Assembly (NCBI GenBank): GCA_963556065.3
Contig: CAUVYH020000016.1
Location: forward strand, 43,598 to 107,597
Length of the DNA: 64,000 nucleotides
Direction: 5' to 3'
From: JBAXTE01 sp963556065
GTDB lineage: Bacteria > Bacteroidota > Bacteroidia > Bacteroidales > WCHB1-69
The notes under the pieces were generated by a model that made no database searches, was not told the DNA's origin, and worked only from the letters and a program-made list of their open reading frames with translations. Both the position numbers and the translations under genes were made by a program. Position 1 is the first letter of the stretch, and each line of letters opens with the position of its first letter. Shown here piece after piece: positions 26,735-35,738 of this stretch.

Positions 26735-27376
26735 CTACGGTCTTTGGGGAAAAATTCCTTCTGTGGCAATAATAAAATTCAAACACAACCATGGTTGCAT
26801 ATTTTCATGAGGTGCTCCAGCTCCTGTTATTTGGCAAATACTATCAACCTCTACATCAACGTTTCCCTGAACACTGCCACTCAATTGAATTGCGGCACTA
26901 TTCATGGTTCCGGTAACTTTTGTTGCATCGTTAGTGTAAATTGTATCACCCGTCACAGCCTTTGACTTTGCCGGATAATTACCCGTCGGATCCTGACTGT
27001 TTCCAGGAGTGTTACTGCAATTCAACGAAGCAGATCCTGCAAGCGTCAAACCACTGGTTGTTGCTGTTGCCATATTTGTTATAACATGATTATGAGGTGC
27101 CAGTTCACTCAACTGTAAACCGACTTTTTCAACCCCACTATGTTGACCCTGAATTCTAGGGGTTAAACCAGTACCGGCACCGGCACATAGAGGAATTCTG
27201 CCACGTAAATCGGGAAGCATGAAATTATTCATACCATCCCCACCAAACTGTATCCCTATTACTGCAAATAAGGCTTGATTTTGATTAATTGGCAGCGTTT
27301 GTCCCCAACAATACAGCCAACCTGCAGGAGCAAAATTTCCTGTAAACATTCTGATTTCTCCGATAAATGGATCCAT
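26735..27376 (-). CDS. Phage tail-collar domain protein (microcystin-dependent protein family)
   Basis: This 213-aa protein opens with the family pattern MDPFIGEIRMFTGNFAPAGW, then QTLPINQNQALFAVIG and FMLPDLRGRIPL (tail-collar fold, about 1-65). A histidine site ELAPHNH near 100 follows, then a T/S/G-rich beta middle and the conserved end ENMQPWLCLNFII. No signal peptide is seen. Homologues occur in phage tails, contractile injection systems and surface fibres, but no sheath, baseplate or tube genes are nearby. It lies downstream of the collagen-like gene on the same strand with a 155-bp gap, suggesting a surface-fibre role rather than a prophage. Confidence 0.9.
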   Translation of the reverse strand: MDPFIGEIRMFTGNFAPAGWLYCWGQTLPINQNQALFAVIGIQFGGDGMNNFMLPDLRGRIPLCAGAGTGLTPRIQGQHSGVEKVGLQLSELAPHNHVITNMATATTSGLTLAGSASLNCSNTPGNSQDPTGNYPAKSKAVTGDTIYTNDATKVTGTMNSAAIQLSGSVQGNVDVEVDSICQITGAGAPHENMQPWLCLNFIIATEGIFPQRP

Positions 27377-27531
27377 GATTTTTTGATTTTAGTTAATAAT
27401 TTAATGAATTAAACTGATCTATTTTTGATTTATCTTATTAAATATTACATTTTTAAATTGTTTTATAACCGGTTAGTAATTTTTTCAACACGATAACTAC
27501 TTCTAATAATTAACTTACTACAATATTACCA

Positions 27532-29637
27532 TTATATACCTGACACACACCATTCATTAAAAGCACTGCTGTATATTAGAGTTACAAGATTGCCCAAAGT
27601 GTTAAAATCATAAGATCCAGACAAAGATGAATTATAAAATCTCAAGTTGGCTCCATTTGTTTGAATTGCGCCACTAGAACTATTTCCACATATCATTAGA
27701 ACCTGCCCATTAGCAGGAGAAGCGGGAAGGGTAACAGTACAGGCTCCTGATATAATAACAATTTCATCCGTTGTCGTTAATGTTGCATTTGAAGTAACAT
27801 TTCTTATTGAGCGACTAGATGCAGGTGCATTTTGCCAGGTTGCATTTCCGGCTCCATCCGTTGTCAACACCTGTCCGCTGGTTCCACCACTTCCCGAAGG
27901 TTTGATGTTTACTGTTCCGTTTGACACGGTTAAACCGTTGTTGGCGGCCAACGAAGTGAAAGCGCCTGATGATCGTGTTGTAGAACCAATAGTCCCCGGA
28001 GCTGCCCAATTGATGCGAGCATTGTCAAAAGTTCCCGAAGTGATTTTTGAAGCTGGAAGAACATCAATATAAGAGGCATTAATTGCAGTGCCCTGCCAGG
28101 TTCCTGTGGAAACGGTTCCCAAAGTGGCGATATTGGAAGATCCTGTCCAAGTGGAAAGAGCCGTATTTTCTACATTGCCCAATCCAACCGTTGTTTTGGT
28201 AATTGCAGTCCAAGATGGAATTGTTCCGTTTGTAGTAAGAAACTTACCGCTGTTTCCCCCCTGATCTGCAGCTAAATAATCGGGAGTCCAGTTTTGCCAT
28301 TTGGCTAAAACAGAATTGAAAAACAACAATTGTCCGTTTGAAGGTGTTACAACACTAAATTTACTATTAAACACAGGATCCGTTTCGGTGGTCAGATATC
28401 CGGCAGCGGCATGATTACCCCAACCATAAGCGGTATTCCAATTTGTAATATTGGTGTTGGTGATTGAAGCAGCCGGCGCACTCGTACTCATTGCATTAGT
28501 GATACCGTAACCGCTCAATGTGGTTGGTTTATTTAATATTTGTGCAGTACCGCTTGTGGCATTCCAGTCGGCATTAACAACTCCACCTGTAGCTCCAGTG
28601 GCTCCGGTTGCCCCCTGAATTCCCTGTGCTCCGGTCGGACCGGTTGCTCCGGCAACACCTGTTGCTCCAGTTGGACCAGTGGCTCCGGCAATACCGGTAG
28701 CTCCGGTTGAACCGGTGACTCCCTGAATTCCCTGCGCTCCAGTTGGACCGGTAGCTCCAATTGGGCCGGTTAAACCTTGAGGACCTACGGGCCCGGTAAT
28801 ACCAGTGGCACCAGTTGGACCTGCAATTCCTTGGATTCCCTGTGCTCCGGTGGCTCCTGTTGAACCAACTAAACCTTGAGGGCCTGTGGCTCCAATAACA
28901 CCGGTAGCGCCCGTGGCTCCCTGTGCGCCCGTAGCTCCTGTTGCGCCAGTTGGACCTTGCAAACCGATCGATCCTGTGGCTCCGGCAATACCAGTGGCAC
29001 CAGTTGGGCCAGTAGCGCCTTGGATTCCTTGTGGGCCAGTGGCTCCAGCAATACCCGTAGCGCCTTGTACTCCTTGAATTCCCTGCAGACCTGTAGCTCC
29101 GGTAAGTCCCTGCGGACCTGTAGCTCCAGTTATTCCCTGAATTCCTTGTGCACCCGTCGCTCCAGTTGGTCCAGTAGCCCCAGTCAATCCTTGCGGACCT
29201 GTAGCTCCAGGAACACCTTGCGGACCAGGTACTCCGTTCAACGAATACAAGGCATAAGGAACACTCAGAAATTCGCTTGTTCCCGTAATGCTATAGCTTG
29301 TTCCACCTGTCGGATCTGTTTCCGTTTTAATAAAATATGGACCATGTGCCCAATTAATCGTGTCAAAACCGTTTCCACCACCTATCTCAACATTCACTAA
29401 ACCGTTTGCATTCGTAGTTGGCGTTATTGTTTCAAGATAAACGACAGTTCCTGTTGCAGAGCCTTGCAGAATGCTTATTTGCATACCTACAGCATGATTC
29501 ACCACAAGTTGATTTGTTGAATTTCTAATAACAGCCTGATAACTCATCTTTTGAGGAGATTGCGCCCAAATTGATTGAACTAAAAACGCAAAAGCCAGCA
29601 TTATCAAAATTTTAACATTCTTTTTTTTCATATACAT
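27532..29637 (-). CDS. Exported collagen-like (Gly-X-Y repeat) fibre protein
   Basis: This 701-aa secreted protein has a signal peptide (VKILIMLAFAFLVQSIWA, cut before QSPQK). A beta-domain at about 25-130 has the pattern MSYQAVIRNSTNQLV, common in Bacteroidota proteins that precede collagen repeats. Roughly 70 Gly-X-Y triplets follow (about 134-350), rich in GATGPTG and GAQGIQG. The C-terminal 350 residues resemble phage-type tail-fibre shafts and lack a T9SS sorting domain. The collagen part should form a triple helix that projects a binding head. It starts 14 bp after the T9SS gene, so the two are one operon. MKKK at 29631 is an equally good start. Confidence 0.88.
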   Translation of the reverse strand: MYMKKKNVKILIMLAFAFLVQSIWAQSPQKMSYQAVIRNSTNQLVVNHAVGMQISILQGSATGTVVYLETITPTTNANGLVNVEIGGGNGFDTINWAHGPYFIKTETDPTGGTSYSITGTSEFLSVPYALYSLNGVPGPQGVPGATGPQGLTGATGPTGATGAQGIQGITGATGPQGLTGATGLQGIQGVQGATGIAGATGPQGIQGATGPTGATGIAGATGSIGLQGPTGATGATGAQGATGATGVIGATGPQGLVGSTGATGAQGIQGIAGPTGATGITGPVGPQGLTGPIGATGPTGAQGIQGVTGSTGATGIAGATGPTGATGVAGATGPTGAQGIQGATGATGATGGVVNADWNATSGTAQILNKPTTLSGYGITNAMSTSAPAASITNTNITNWNTAYGWGNHAAAGYLTTETDPVFNSKFSVVTPSNGQLLFFNSVLAKWQNWTPDYLAADQGGNSGKFLTTNGTIPSWTAITKTTVGLGNVENTALSTWTGSSNIATLGTVSTGTWQGTAINASYIDVLPASKITSGTFDNARINWAAPGTIGSTTRSSGAFTSLAANNGLTVSNGTVNIKPSGSGGTSGQVLTTDGAGNATWQNAPASSRSIRNVTSNATLTTTDEIVIISGACTVTLPASPANGQVLMICGNSSSGAIQTNGANLRFYNSSLSGSYDFNTLGNLVTLIYSSAFNEWCVSGI

Positions 29638-29651
29638 TATTGTTTTATTAG

Positions 29652-30224
29652 TTAGTTTTTAATGATTTTAAATGATTTTATTGTCTCTTTTCCATTTACC
29701 ACATTTAAGAAATAAGTTGCAGGGACAAGAGCACTCATATCTATGCTTGTTTCACTTTCTACAAGTTTTTTGGTTTCGATAAGTTTTCCATTCAAATCGT
29801 ACAGATGAAAGCTCATCGATTTAATGTCATACTTTGCAGAAATATCCACTTTTAACTTTATAAACTCCGTTGCCGGATTTGGAGTGGCAAAACATTGTAG
29901 CATAATCTCTTTTGCTTCTTCTATGCCCGTCACCTCAGATATTTCGTAAGGTTGCTGCACTCCATGACTTACAGATCCATTCGAGCCTATACTTGTTGTA
30001 TAAACCAGTTGCCCGATTGTGTAACTCACTGTTCCACCACTTCCTGTTGCATTGCTTCCCGACGCAGAAACAGTTTCCTGTGCATGTGTGAGTAAAGAGC
30101 ACGAAACGAAAAGCATTGCAATTAACCCTTTACTGATTTCTATTGCACCAAGCTTGTGTATTTTCTTCACTTTTTCTGACAGCATAACCTTACCTCCTTT
30201 TTTACGGATTTGATTTGTTTTCAT
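29652..30224 (-). CDS. Small exported protein with T9SS type A sorting domain
   Basis: The 190-aa product has a signal region (AMLFVSCSLLTHA, cut before QETVS), a short G/S-rich domain of about 45 residues (YTIGQLVYTT, SHGVQQPYEI), and a C-terminal T9SS type A sorting domain (TPNPATEFIKLKV ... YDLNGKLIET ... TYFLNV ... SFKIIKN). It should be carried across the outer membrane and attached to the surface. The N terminus before the signal is long and basic; M14 (30185) may be the real start. It leads an operon with the collagen-like fibre, so it may help anchor or export that fibre. Confidence 0.85.
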   Translation of the reverse strand: MKTNQIRKKGGKVMLSEKVKKIHKLGAIEISKGLIAMLFVSCSLLTHAQETVSASGSNATGSGGTVSYTIGQLVYTTSIGSNGSVSHGVQQPYEISEVTGIEEAKEIMLQCFATPNPATEFIKLKVDISAKYDIKSMSFHLYDLNGKLIETKKLVESETSIDMSALVPATYFLNVVNGKETIKSFKIIKN

Positions 30225-30310
30225 TATTCTAAATTAATTTTTAAAATGATAATTAATTATTTTTTCCAAATAATTAAATGTAACACATTTTTTCTTTACT
30301 ATTTTTCGCA

Positions 30311-30340
30311 CAAATATAATATCTTTTTTAATATATTCAA
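30311..30340 (-). promoter_or_regulatory. Promoter of T9SS/collagen operon
   Basis: On the minus strand TTG (30340-30338), a 19-bp spacer and TATATTTG (30318-30311) match the Bacteroidota -33/-7 arrangement. The leader would be about 80 nt. Confidence 0.5.
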
Positions 30341-30612
30341 TATTATTTTAATATTTAACATTTAAAACTGCCATTATTTGATAAAAAAACACACGACATA
30401 GATTATCAATCAAATCATTACACGAATTGTGCTATCAAAGCGGATTAGATTCAAAACCACAAAATATAGATAATTAACCCACTGCAAAACATCATCTAAC
30501 TGTGTAGAATTTAATCATAAAAAATTAATAAGCCACAATATCAACATCCAATACTCTGAAAAATCAAGGACAAAGAATCTTGGAAAAAATCAACCAATCA
30601 AATATTTTTTCT

Positions 30613-30620
30613 TACTTTCG
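30613..30620 (+). promoter_or_regulatory. Candidate -7 box for DPP III-like gene
   Basis: TACTTTCG differs from TAnnTTTG at one position and lies 38 bp before the ATG. No clear -33 element is seen. Confidence 0.35.
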
Positions 30621-30658
30621 TAACCTTAAAATGAATAAAAACAAAAAATCAAATAATT

Positions 30659-32320
30659 ATGAACAAAAGATTTGCAATTATGGTAATCCTTGCAACGATG
30701 GCCACCCTCTCTATTTCGAGCTGTGGCAACAAAAAAGGAACCGAAAAGAAAGCTGAAGCAGTAGATTCTATGAAATTAAAAGTAGATGAATATGCTACCG
30801 TTAAATTAACCGCTGATTTAAACAAATTATCCGAAAAAGAGAAAGAAATGCTACCATATCTTTTTGAGGCAGCTCAGATTATGGACGATCTTTATTGGCT
30901 TCAAACTTATGGAGACAACAAAAAAACACTGGATTCCATCAAAGATGAGAACGTAAAGAAATTCTTTATGATTAACTATGGCCCCTGGGATCGGTTAAAC
31001 GACAACAAATCCTTTATAAATGGAATCGGCATTAAACCTGCAGGTGCAAATTTCTACCCTAAAGACATGACCAAAGAGGAATTTGATGCATTGAAAGACG
31101 AGAACAAAAAAAGCCAGTACACGGTAATTCGCCGCAACGAAGATAAATCCTTAAAAGTAGTTTGGTATCACGACGAATATAAAGAACAATTGCAAAAAGC
31201 ATCCGATTTAATTTTAAAAGCCTCATCTCTGGCCGAAAACAAAGAGTTTAAAACATATCTGGAGCTAACGGCTAAAGCTTTACTATCCAGCGATTATTTT
31301 AAGCGCGATATGGCATGGATGAATATGCGTGGTTCCAACATCGACTTTGTTTGCGGACCAACCGAGAATTATGAAGATGCCCTCTTTGGTATCAAAACGG
31401 CTTTTGAAGCCTTTGTATTAATCAAAGATATGGATTGGAGTTCCAAATTGGATAAATTTTCGAAACTGCTCCCAACTCTTCAAAAACAACTTCCTTGCGA
31501 AGATAAATACAAAAAAGAAGTTCCGGCTTTAGGCTCTGATATGGGTGTTTACGAAGCTGTTTTCTACCGCGGAGATTGCAATGCAGGAAGCAAGACCATT
31601 GCCATCAACCTTCCTAATGACGAAAAAGTGCAGTTAAAGAAAGGTTCACGCAAGCTGCAACTCAAAAATGCAATGAAGGCAAAATTTGACAACATGGTAG
31701 TTCCGATCGCCAACCTTTTGATTACCGAAAAACAACGTAAAAATGTGAAATTCGAATCGTTTTTTCAAAATACAATGTTTCATGAAGTTGCTCATGGCAT
31801 GGGAATTAAGAATACGCTAACCAAAAAAGGAACCGTTAGAGAAGCTCTTGGAGAAGGATATTCTGCTATTGAAGAGGATAAAGCAGACATCACAGGATTG
31901 TTTCTGGCTAAGAGGCTTCATGAAATGGGAGAACTTACCGAAGGTGAAGTGATGGACAATTATGTAACTTTTGTTGCCGGCATCTTTCGTTCAATACGCT
32001 TTGGAACTGCAAGTGCCCATGGTAAAGCAAACTTAGCCCGCTACAACTTTTTAATGAGTAAAGGTGCCATTACGCGGGATGCCAAAGGGTTCTATACGGT
32101 TGACTTTGATAAAATGACCAAAGCCATGGAGGAATTGGTGGGAATGATTCTCAAAATCCAGGGTGAAGGCGACAAAAACGCTGCCATCAAATATATTTCC
32201 GATAACGGCAAAAAGACTAAAGAACTAACCGAAGATTTATCGAAAATTGCAAATGCAAATATTCCTCGCGATATTGTGTTTGAACAAGGTTTAGAAGATT
32301 TAGGATTAAAGAAAAAATAA
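30659..32320 (+). CDS. Lipoprotein zinc peptidase, dipeptidyl peptidase III (M49)-like with HExxH site
   Basis: The 553-aa product is a predicted lipoprotein (signal ending SISSC at residue 22). The body matches the DPP III family in layout, with the zinc helix FHEVAHGMG (H375, E376, H379) followed about 26 residues later by EEDKAD (405-410), the counterpart of the M49 EECRAE motif. Classical DPP III enzymes have HExxGH with one extra residue; this one has the shorter HExxH, as reported for the Caldithrix enzyme. It should remove dipeptides from peptide N termini in the periplasm or at the membrane. It is transcribed alone and ends at a strong hairpin shared with the convergent gene. Confidence 0.78.
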   Translation: MNKRFAIMVILATMATLSISSCGNKKGTEKKAEAVDSMKLKVDEYATVKLTADLNKLSEKEKEMLPYLFEAAQIMDDLYWLQTYGDNKKTLDSIKDENVKKFFMINYGPWDRLNDNKSFINGIGIKPAGANFYPKDMTKEEFDALKDENKKSQYTVIRRNEDKSLKVVWYHDEYKEQLQKASDLILKASSLAENKEFKTYLELTAKALLSSDYFKRDMAWMNMRGSNIDFVCGPTENYEDALFGIKTAFEAFVLIKDMDWSSKLDKFSKLLPTLQKQLPCEDKYKKEVPALGSDMGVYEAVFYRGDCNAGSKTIAINLPNDEKVQLKKGSRKLQLKNAMKAKFDNMVVPIANLLITEKQRKNVKFESFFQNTMFHEVAHGMGIKNTLTKKGTVREALGEGYSAIEEDKADITGLFLAKRLHEMGELTEGEVMDNYVTFVAGIFRSIRFGTASAHGKANLARYNFLMSKGAITRDAKGFYTVDFDKMTKAMEELVGMILKIQGEGDKNAAIKYISDNGKKTKELTEDLSKIANANIPRDIVFEQGLEDLGLKKK

Positions 32321-32339
32321 ATATTCGATTTTTGATATT

Positions 32340-32369
32340 AAAAAGGTGAAGCTATTGCTTCACCTTTTT
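32340..32369. terminator. Bidirectional terminator between convergent genes
   Basis: AAAAAGGTGAAG, loop CTATT, GCTTCACCTTTTT forms an uninterrupted stem of about 12 bp, with A and T tracts at both ends, so it can end transcription in both directions. Confidence 0.9.
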
Positions 32370-32397
32370 AACAAACCGGATATAGGTCCCTCTAAAA

Positions 32398-34632
32398 TTA
32401 TTTTTTTATTACGGCAATAGAATCCGCTTTTTGCACTTTCGGCACCTCTACCTTCTCTGTTTTATTGCCCCAGTATTTATCCAACGACGTATGAATCCAT
32501 CCCTTTTTGGTAGCCACATACATTAGCAAAACAAAGACAATAAGCGTCAATATGATTACAGGAACAAACGGAAACTTCTTTTTTGCATAAGGGTCCCTTA
32601 ATATACGCGTAGAGTTCTTAGGGAGTACAGCCAAATCGGTGAGTGTTTTTCCAAAGACCAAATTAATCAGTGCTTTAGCATTCACTGCCCAGCCATTTGC
32701 ATCAAGAATCGGAGCCAGATTTCGTTTGCGCAGTTTTAAATAGGCCAAAATCATTGAAGGTCCGGAAATAACAAGCATAACTCCGGCAATAGCTATAGGC
32801 ATTTGCCACCATTGCAATTTTAAAAAACCCGAAAATATGGCTAATAGCGTTGTTCCAATGGCTCCTAACGCAATCCCGATTGCTGCAAAGATCCCGGCAA
32901 ATTTCGCAATATCAAACGATTCTTTAGGCTGAGTTTTTTGAGAGTCACCGGACATTAAAGGATTGACTTCAACTTTTTTTGCCGAAGACTCTTCAATCTC
33001 TTTATCCTTTGACGAAGCAAACTTTTCAATTTGGTTATTAATCATTTTACTAACCCTTTTATAAGGCATCCAGAAAGCTTGCTTGATACTTACGGGATTA
33101 TCAATTATTTTCACTACGGTGGCATCCCAGTCGTTTCCATGTACATCGTAAAAAACCCCATTTCTTCCCACGGACAAATCGTCGGTATCTCCATTGGTAA
33201 GAGCTGCAACAATTGTCATCTTAGCATTTAATTTCAGTGACACACAATTGCAATATAACAGATATATTCCACTTCGTCCGGCAGAAGCACTATGCTTGGC
33301 CACATCATCAATTTTCACACAAAGTTTACAACTTCTTCTGTCGATATACAATACTCCACTCTGGAAAACGGCATTACTTTTTAGGGAATAAAAATCATTA
33401 AATGTTACAAAATTAGACACCAGTGTATAAATATCACGATAATAACGGACCAGTTTATCAACATCACTGATTGAGTTTACTTCTTCTTCCAATTCCAAGT
33501 CAAGCTTAATAAGCGCCAACAATTTTGTTTGAACATCTTGTTCTACCAAAAGACATATTGATTCTAGCCCCAACTCTTCAACTCTCGTTGCAGGTTTTAA
33601 GGTACACCAATTCTTGTAAGCCAAAAATTTATCGCAGACAGAACGCCATTGCGGCTCATCAATAAATGAGATATTGCCAAATAGCGGTACAATAATTTTT
33701 GTCCGAAAAGCTTCCATCTCCGAAATCCATGAGGGGTTGATTCGCCCTTGAATATTTAATTTATGAGACCTATCAACAAACGAAAGCGGCAATTCAGCAA
33801 GTTCTTCTTTGCTGACAATTGCATTATTTGCAACAATAGCTTCATATTTTGCAGTAAATTGATTGAATGATGCTAAAGAATTTTCATCGAATTCGGCCAT
33901 TCTACAACGAAGGAAGTAATCGTTTATTTTTGCCTCTACTTTCGAAAACAGCTCAAATAATTCGGCACTATTTGCTGGGAACAGCCTCTTTATCTCAATT
34001 TTAAATCCTTCCCGGTCCCAATCGATAAGAGCTTTACATTCTTCGAAGAATTGGTTGACAATCGATTCATTGATTCCAGGCAAACCACATCGGTCAGAAA
34101 CAGGATCCACCACCGATATAATTTGCTCAATAGATTTCTTTAGAAATTCATCTTCCGTGGATATCGAAGAGATAATTCCATCTCCATTAAACGAAGTATT
34201 GGCAAATATTGCTACCGTGTCAGAGGTCTCCTCTACAGCTAATCCGTCTGCATCAGACTTGCCCATGTGCTGTAAAATCTGTTTTGCCGAGTTCAATACT
34301 CGAATGCCATTTTCCGAATTCGTATTAATCAGTGAAAGCGGAAATTCCGGCTGCGGATGAATTAACGCATTTGTATCCGTAATCAACTCTTCAATCCATT
34401 TAATAGCCGTCAGCACCTCTCCTATGCGCAATCGTTTATCCTGATCTTCGTCCATGTATTCCAAGGTCTTCGAATCGATTTCGAGACCATAAACGGGACA
34501 GCTCAATGCCGTCCATAATTTTTGATCAAGTTGATATAAATTTACCAGATCTGCGCCTGTATCAATTGTCACCCTATCGATTCCACCAATTCGGGCAAAC
34601 TTCCATTTATGTTTATAATTTTCGGATTCCAT
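32398..34632 (-). CDS. Large membrane protein with EF-hand-like loop, unknown function
   Basis: I do not recognise the family. From ATG 34632 the product is 744 aa: a large soluble N-terminal region, then hydrophobic helices near 578-605 and 610-635 (FAGIFAAIGIALGAIGTTLL, MPIAIAGVMLVISGPSMIL) and a last one near 690-710 (VPVIILTLIVFVLLMYVA). Near residue 60 DEDQDKRLRIGEV fits an EF-hand loop, with D at 1, 3, 5 and acid at 12. NTSFNGDGIISS may be a second, weaker loop. An upstream ATG at 34674 is open, but it overlaps the terminator of the SPFH gene, so 34632 (MESENYKHKWKF) is preferred. Calcium binding is inference. Confidence 0.75.
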   Translation of the reverse strand: MESENYKHKWKFARIGGIDRVTIDTGADLVNLYQLDQKLWTALSCPVYGLEIDSKTLEYMDEDQDKRLRIGEVLTAIKWIEELITDTNALIHPQPEFPLSLINTNSENGIRVLNSAKQILQHMGKSDADGLAVEETSDTVAIFANTSFNGDGIISSISTEDEFLKKSIEQIISVVDPVSDRCGLPGINESIVNQFFEECKALIDWDREGFKIEIKRLFPANSAELFELFSKVEAKINDYFLRCRMAEFDENSLASFNQFTAKYEAIVANNAIVSKEELAELPLSFVDRSHKLNIQGRINPSWISEMEAFRTKIIVPLFGNISFIDEPQWRSVCDKFLAYKNWCTLKPATRVEELGLESICLLVEQDVQTKLLALIKLDLELEEEVNSISDVDKLVRYYRDIYTLVSNFVTFNDFYSLKSNAVFQSGVLYIDRRSCKLCVKIDDVAKHSASAGRSGIYLLYCNCVSLKLNAKMTIVAALTNGDTDDLSVGRNGVFYDVHGNDWDATVVKIIDNPVSIKQAFWMPYKRVSKMINNQIEKFASSKDKEIEESSAKKVEVNPLMSGDSQKTQPKESFDIAKFAGIFAAIGIALGAIGTTLLAIFSGFLKLQWWQMPIAIAGVMLVISGPSMILAYLKLRKRNLAPILDANGWAVNAKALINLVFGKTLTDLAVLPKNSTRILRDPYAKKKFPFVPVIILTLIVFVLLMYVATKKGWIHTSLDKYWGNKTEKVEVPKVQKADSIAVIKK

Positions 34633-34660
34633 ACCTGATAATATAGATATATACAAATGC

Positions 34661-34692
34661 AAAGCCCTCATCATTCAAGTGATAAGGGCTTT
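34661..34692 (-). terminator. Terminator of the SPFH gene
   Basis: AAAGCCCTCATCA and TGATAAGGGCTTT pair in 12 of 13 positions around a 6-nt loop, 18 bp after the SPFH stop. Its presence argues against the upstream start of the next gene. Confidence 0.75.
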
Positions 34693-34710
34693 AATAAAAT
34701 TATAATTCGA

Positions 34711-35580
34711 TTAAGCTTTTTCTTTGTGACGAAGTGGCAATACGCCTGCCATTTCTCCAACCACGTTCACCAATTCGGAGCCTGTTGGAATTACAACTTT
34801 TGCGTTGTCTCTCAATGAATTTTCAACAGTTTCGAGTTTACGCAACAATTGAGCATTTCCAACGAAATATTTATCCGCCGCTTCGTTTACCAATTTTATG
34901 GCTTCCGCTTCACCTTCCGCATGAAGAATCTTAGCTTGTTTGTATCCTTCCGCTTCTTTAATCTTGGCACGTTTCACCCCATCCGCGGTGGTCTCAGCCG
35001 CTGTGGCATAATCAACTGCAGCTATCTTTTCGTTTTCTGCCTTCACCACTTTATTCATCGTTTCCTGAACATCTTTCGGAGGGTCTATTTCTTTTAATTC
35101 GGTACGAACAATAACAATACCCCACGATTTAGTCTCTTCAGACAACGTACGATGCAGTTCTGCATTAATTTTTCCACGTTCGCTATTGGCCGATTTCAAA
35201 GTCATCGTGCCAATGATATTACGCAGGGTGGTACGCGCTAGATTTACAATTTGCCAACGGTAATTATTTACGTTATATACCGAATTTTTCACGTTTTCTT
35301 CCGCATCCAGTACTCTGAAATAAACCTGGGCATCCACACGAGCATTCAGGTTGTCATTCGTGATTATTTCCTGTGGTTCTGCATCCACCATTTGTTCTGT
35401 AACATTGACTTCAAACATGCGGTCGATAAACGGAATAATCCAGTGGAACCCAGGTTCCGCAAATTTTTGATACTTACCTAGACGTTCGATCAAACCTCTA
35501 CTTGTAGGGCGAACAATCCTAATTCCAATAAAAAAAAGCAATAAAAATGCTCCGATTCCAATAAAAATTAATGATTCCAT
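34711..35580 (-). CDS. SPFH/band 7 (paraslipin, QmcA-like) membrane protein
   Basis: This 289-aa stomatin-family scaffold protein forms oligomers in membrane microdomains. One N-terminal membrane helix (LIFIGIGAFLLLFFIGI, 4-20) is followed by the band 7 domain (RGLIERLGKYQKFAEPGFHW, then VDAQVYFRVLDAE) and a helical coiled-coil rich in A/E/K (about 175-245, AKIKEAEGYKQAKILHAEGE). The length and the PPKDVQETMNKVVKAE motif are typical of paraslipins. No NfeD partner gene is adjacent. It has its own candidate promoter and a terminator, so it is monocistronic. Confidence 0.92.
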   Translation of the reverse strand: MESLIFIGIGAFLLLFFIGIRIVRPTSRGLIERLGKYQKFAEPGFHWIIPFIDRMFEVNVTEQMVDAEPQEIITNDNLNARVDAQVYFRVLDAEENVKNSVYNVNNYRWQIVNLARTTLRNIIGTMTLKSANSERGKINAELHRTLSEETKSWGIVIVRTELKEIDPPKDVQETMNKVVKAENEKIAAVDYATAAETTADGVKRAKIKEAEGYKQAKILHAEGEAEAIKLVNEAADKYFVGNAQLLRKLETVENSLRDNAKVVIPTGSELVNVVGEMAGVLPLRHKEKA

Positions 35581-35617
35581 GAGTGACTCCTTTTTTTAAA
35601 TTTATAATTATTTTTAC

Positions 35618-35625
35618 CAAAGGTA
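35618..35625 (-). promoter_or_regulatory. Candidate -7 box for SPFH gene
   Basis: The minus strand reads TACCTTTG, an exact TAnnTTTG match, 38 bp before the ATG at 35580. Confidence 0.4.
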
Positions 35626-35738
35626 TCATTTTTTTTGAATATAATTGATAAAGTAAAAATTTATTATTTTGCCCACATTACAAACCCCCAAAATAGGCCA
35701 ATAAATAATGATCGGCGATTCATTTCTAAAGAGCAATA

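Larger units (their letters stand above)
30225..30658. other. AT-rich divergent promoter region
   Basis: This 434-bp region lies between divergently transcribed genes. It contains a good promoter for the T9SS/collagen operon (30311-30340) and a -7-like box for the peptidase gene (30613-30620). I found no gene or RNA structure in the rest. Confidence 0.6.

Noticed and set aside
26735..27376. Tail-collar gene as part of a prophage or contractile injection system
   Set aside because: No sheath, tube, baseplate, ATPase, capsid or integrase gene is nearby; the neighbours are a GNAT gene and surface-fibre genes.
28580..29240. Periodic GC-rich repeats that could suggest a CRISPR array or minisatellite
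   Set aside because: The period is 9 bp or its multiples, variable in sequence, and codes for Gly-X-Y triplets of the collagen-like protein. No repeat-spacer pattern exists.
34633..34674. Upstream ATG of the large EF-hand-like membrane protein
   Set aside because: It falls inside the terminator hairpin of the SPFH gene, and the added residues look like a chance read-through.
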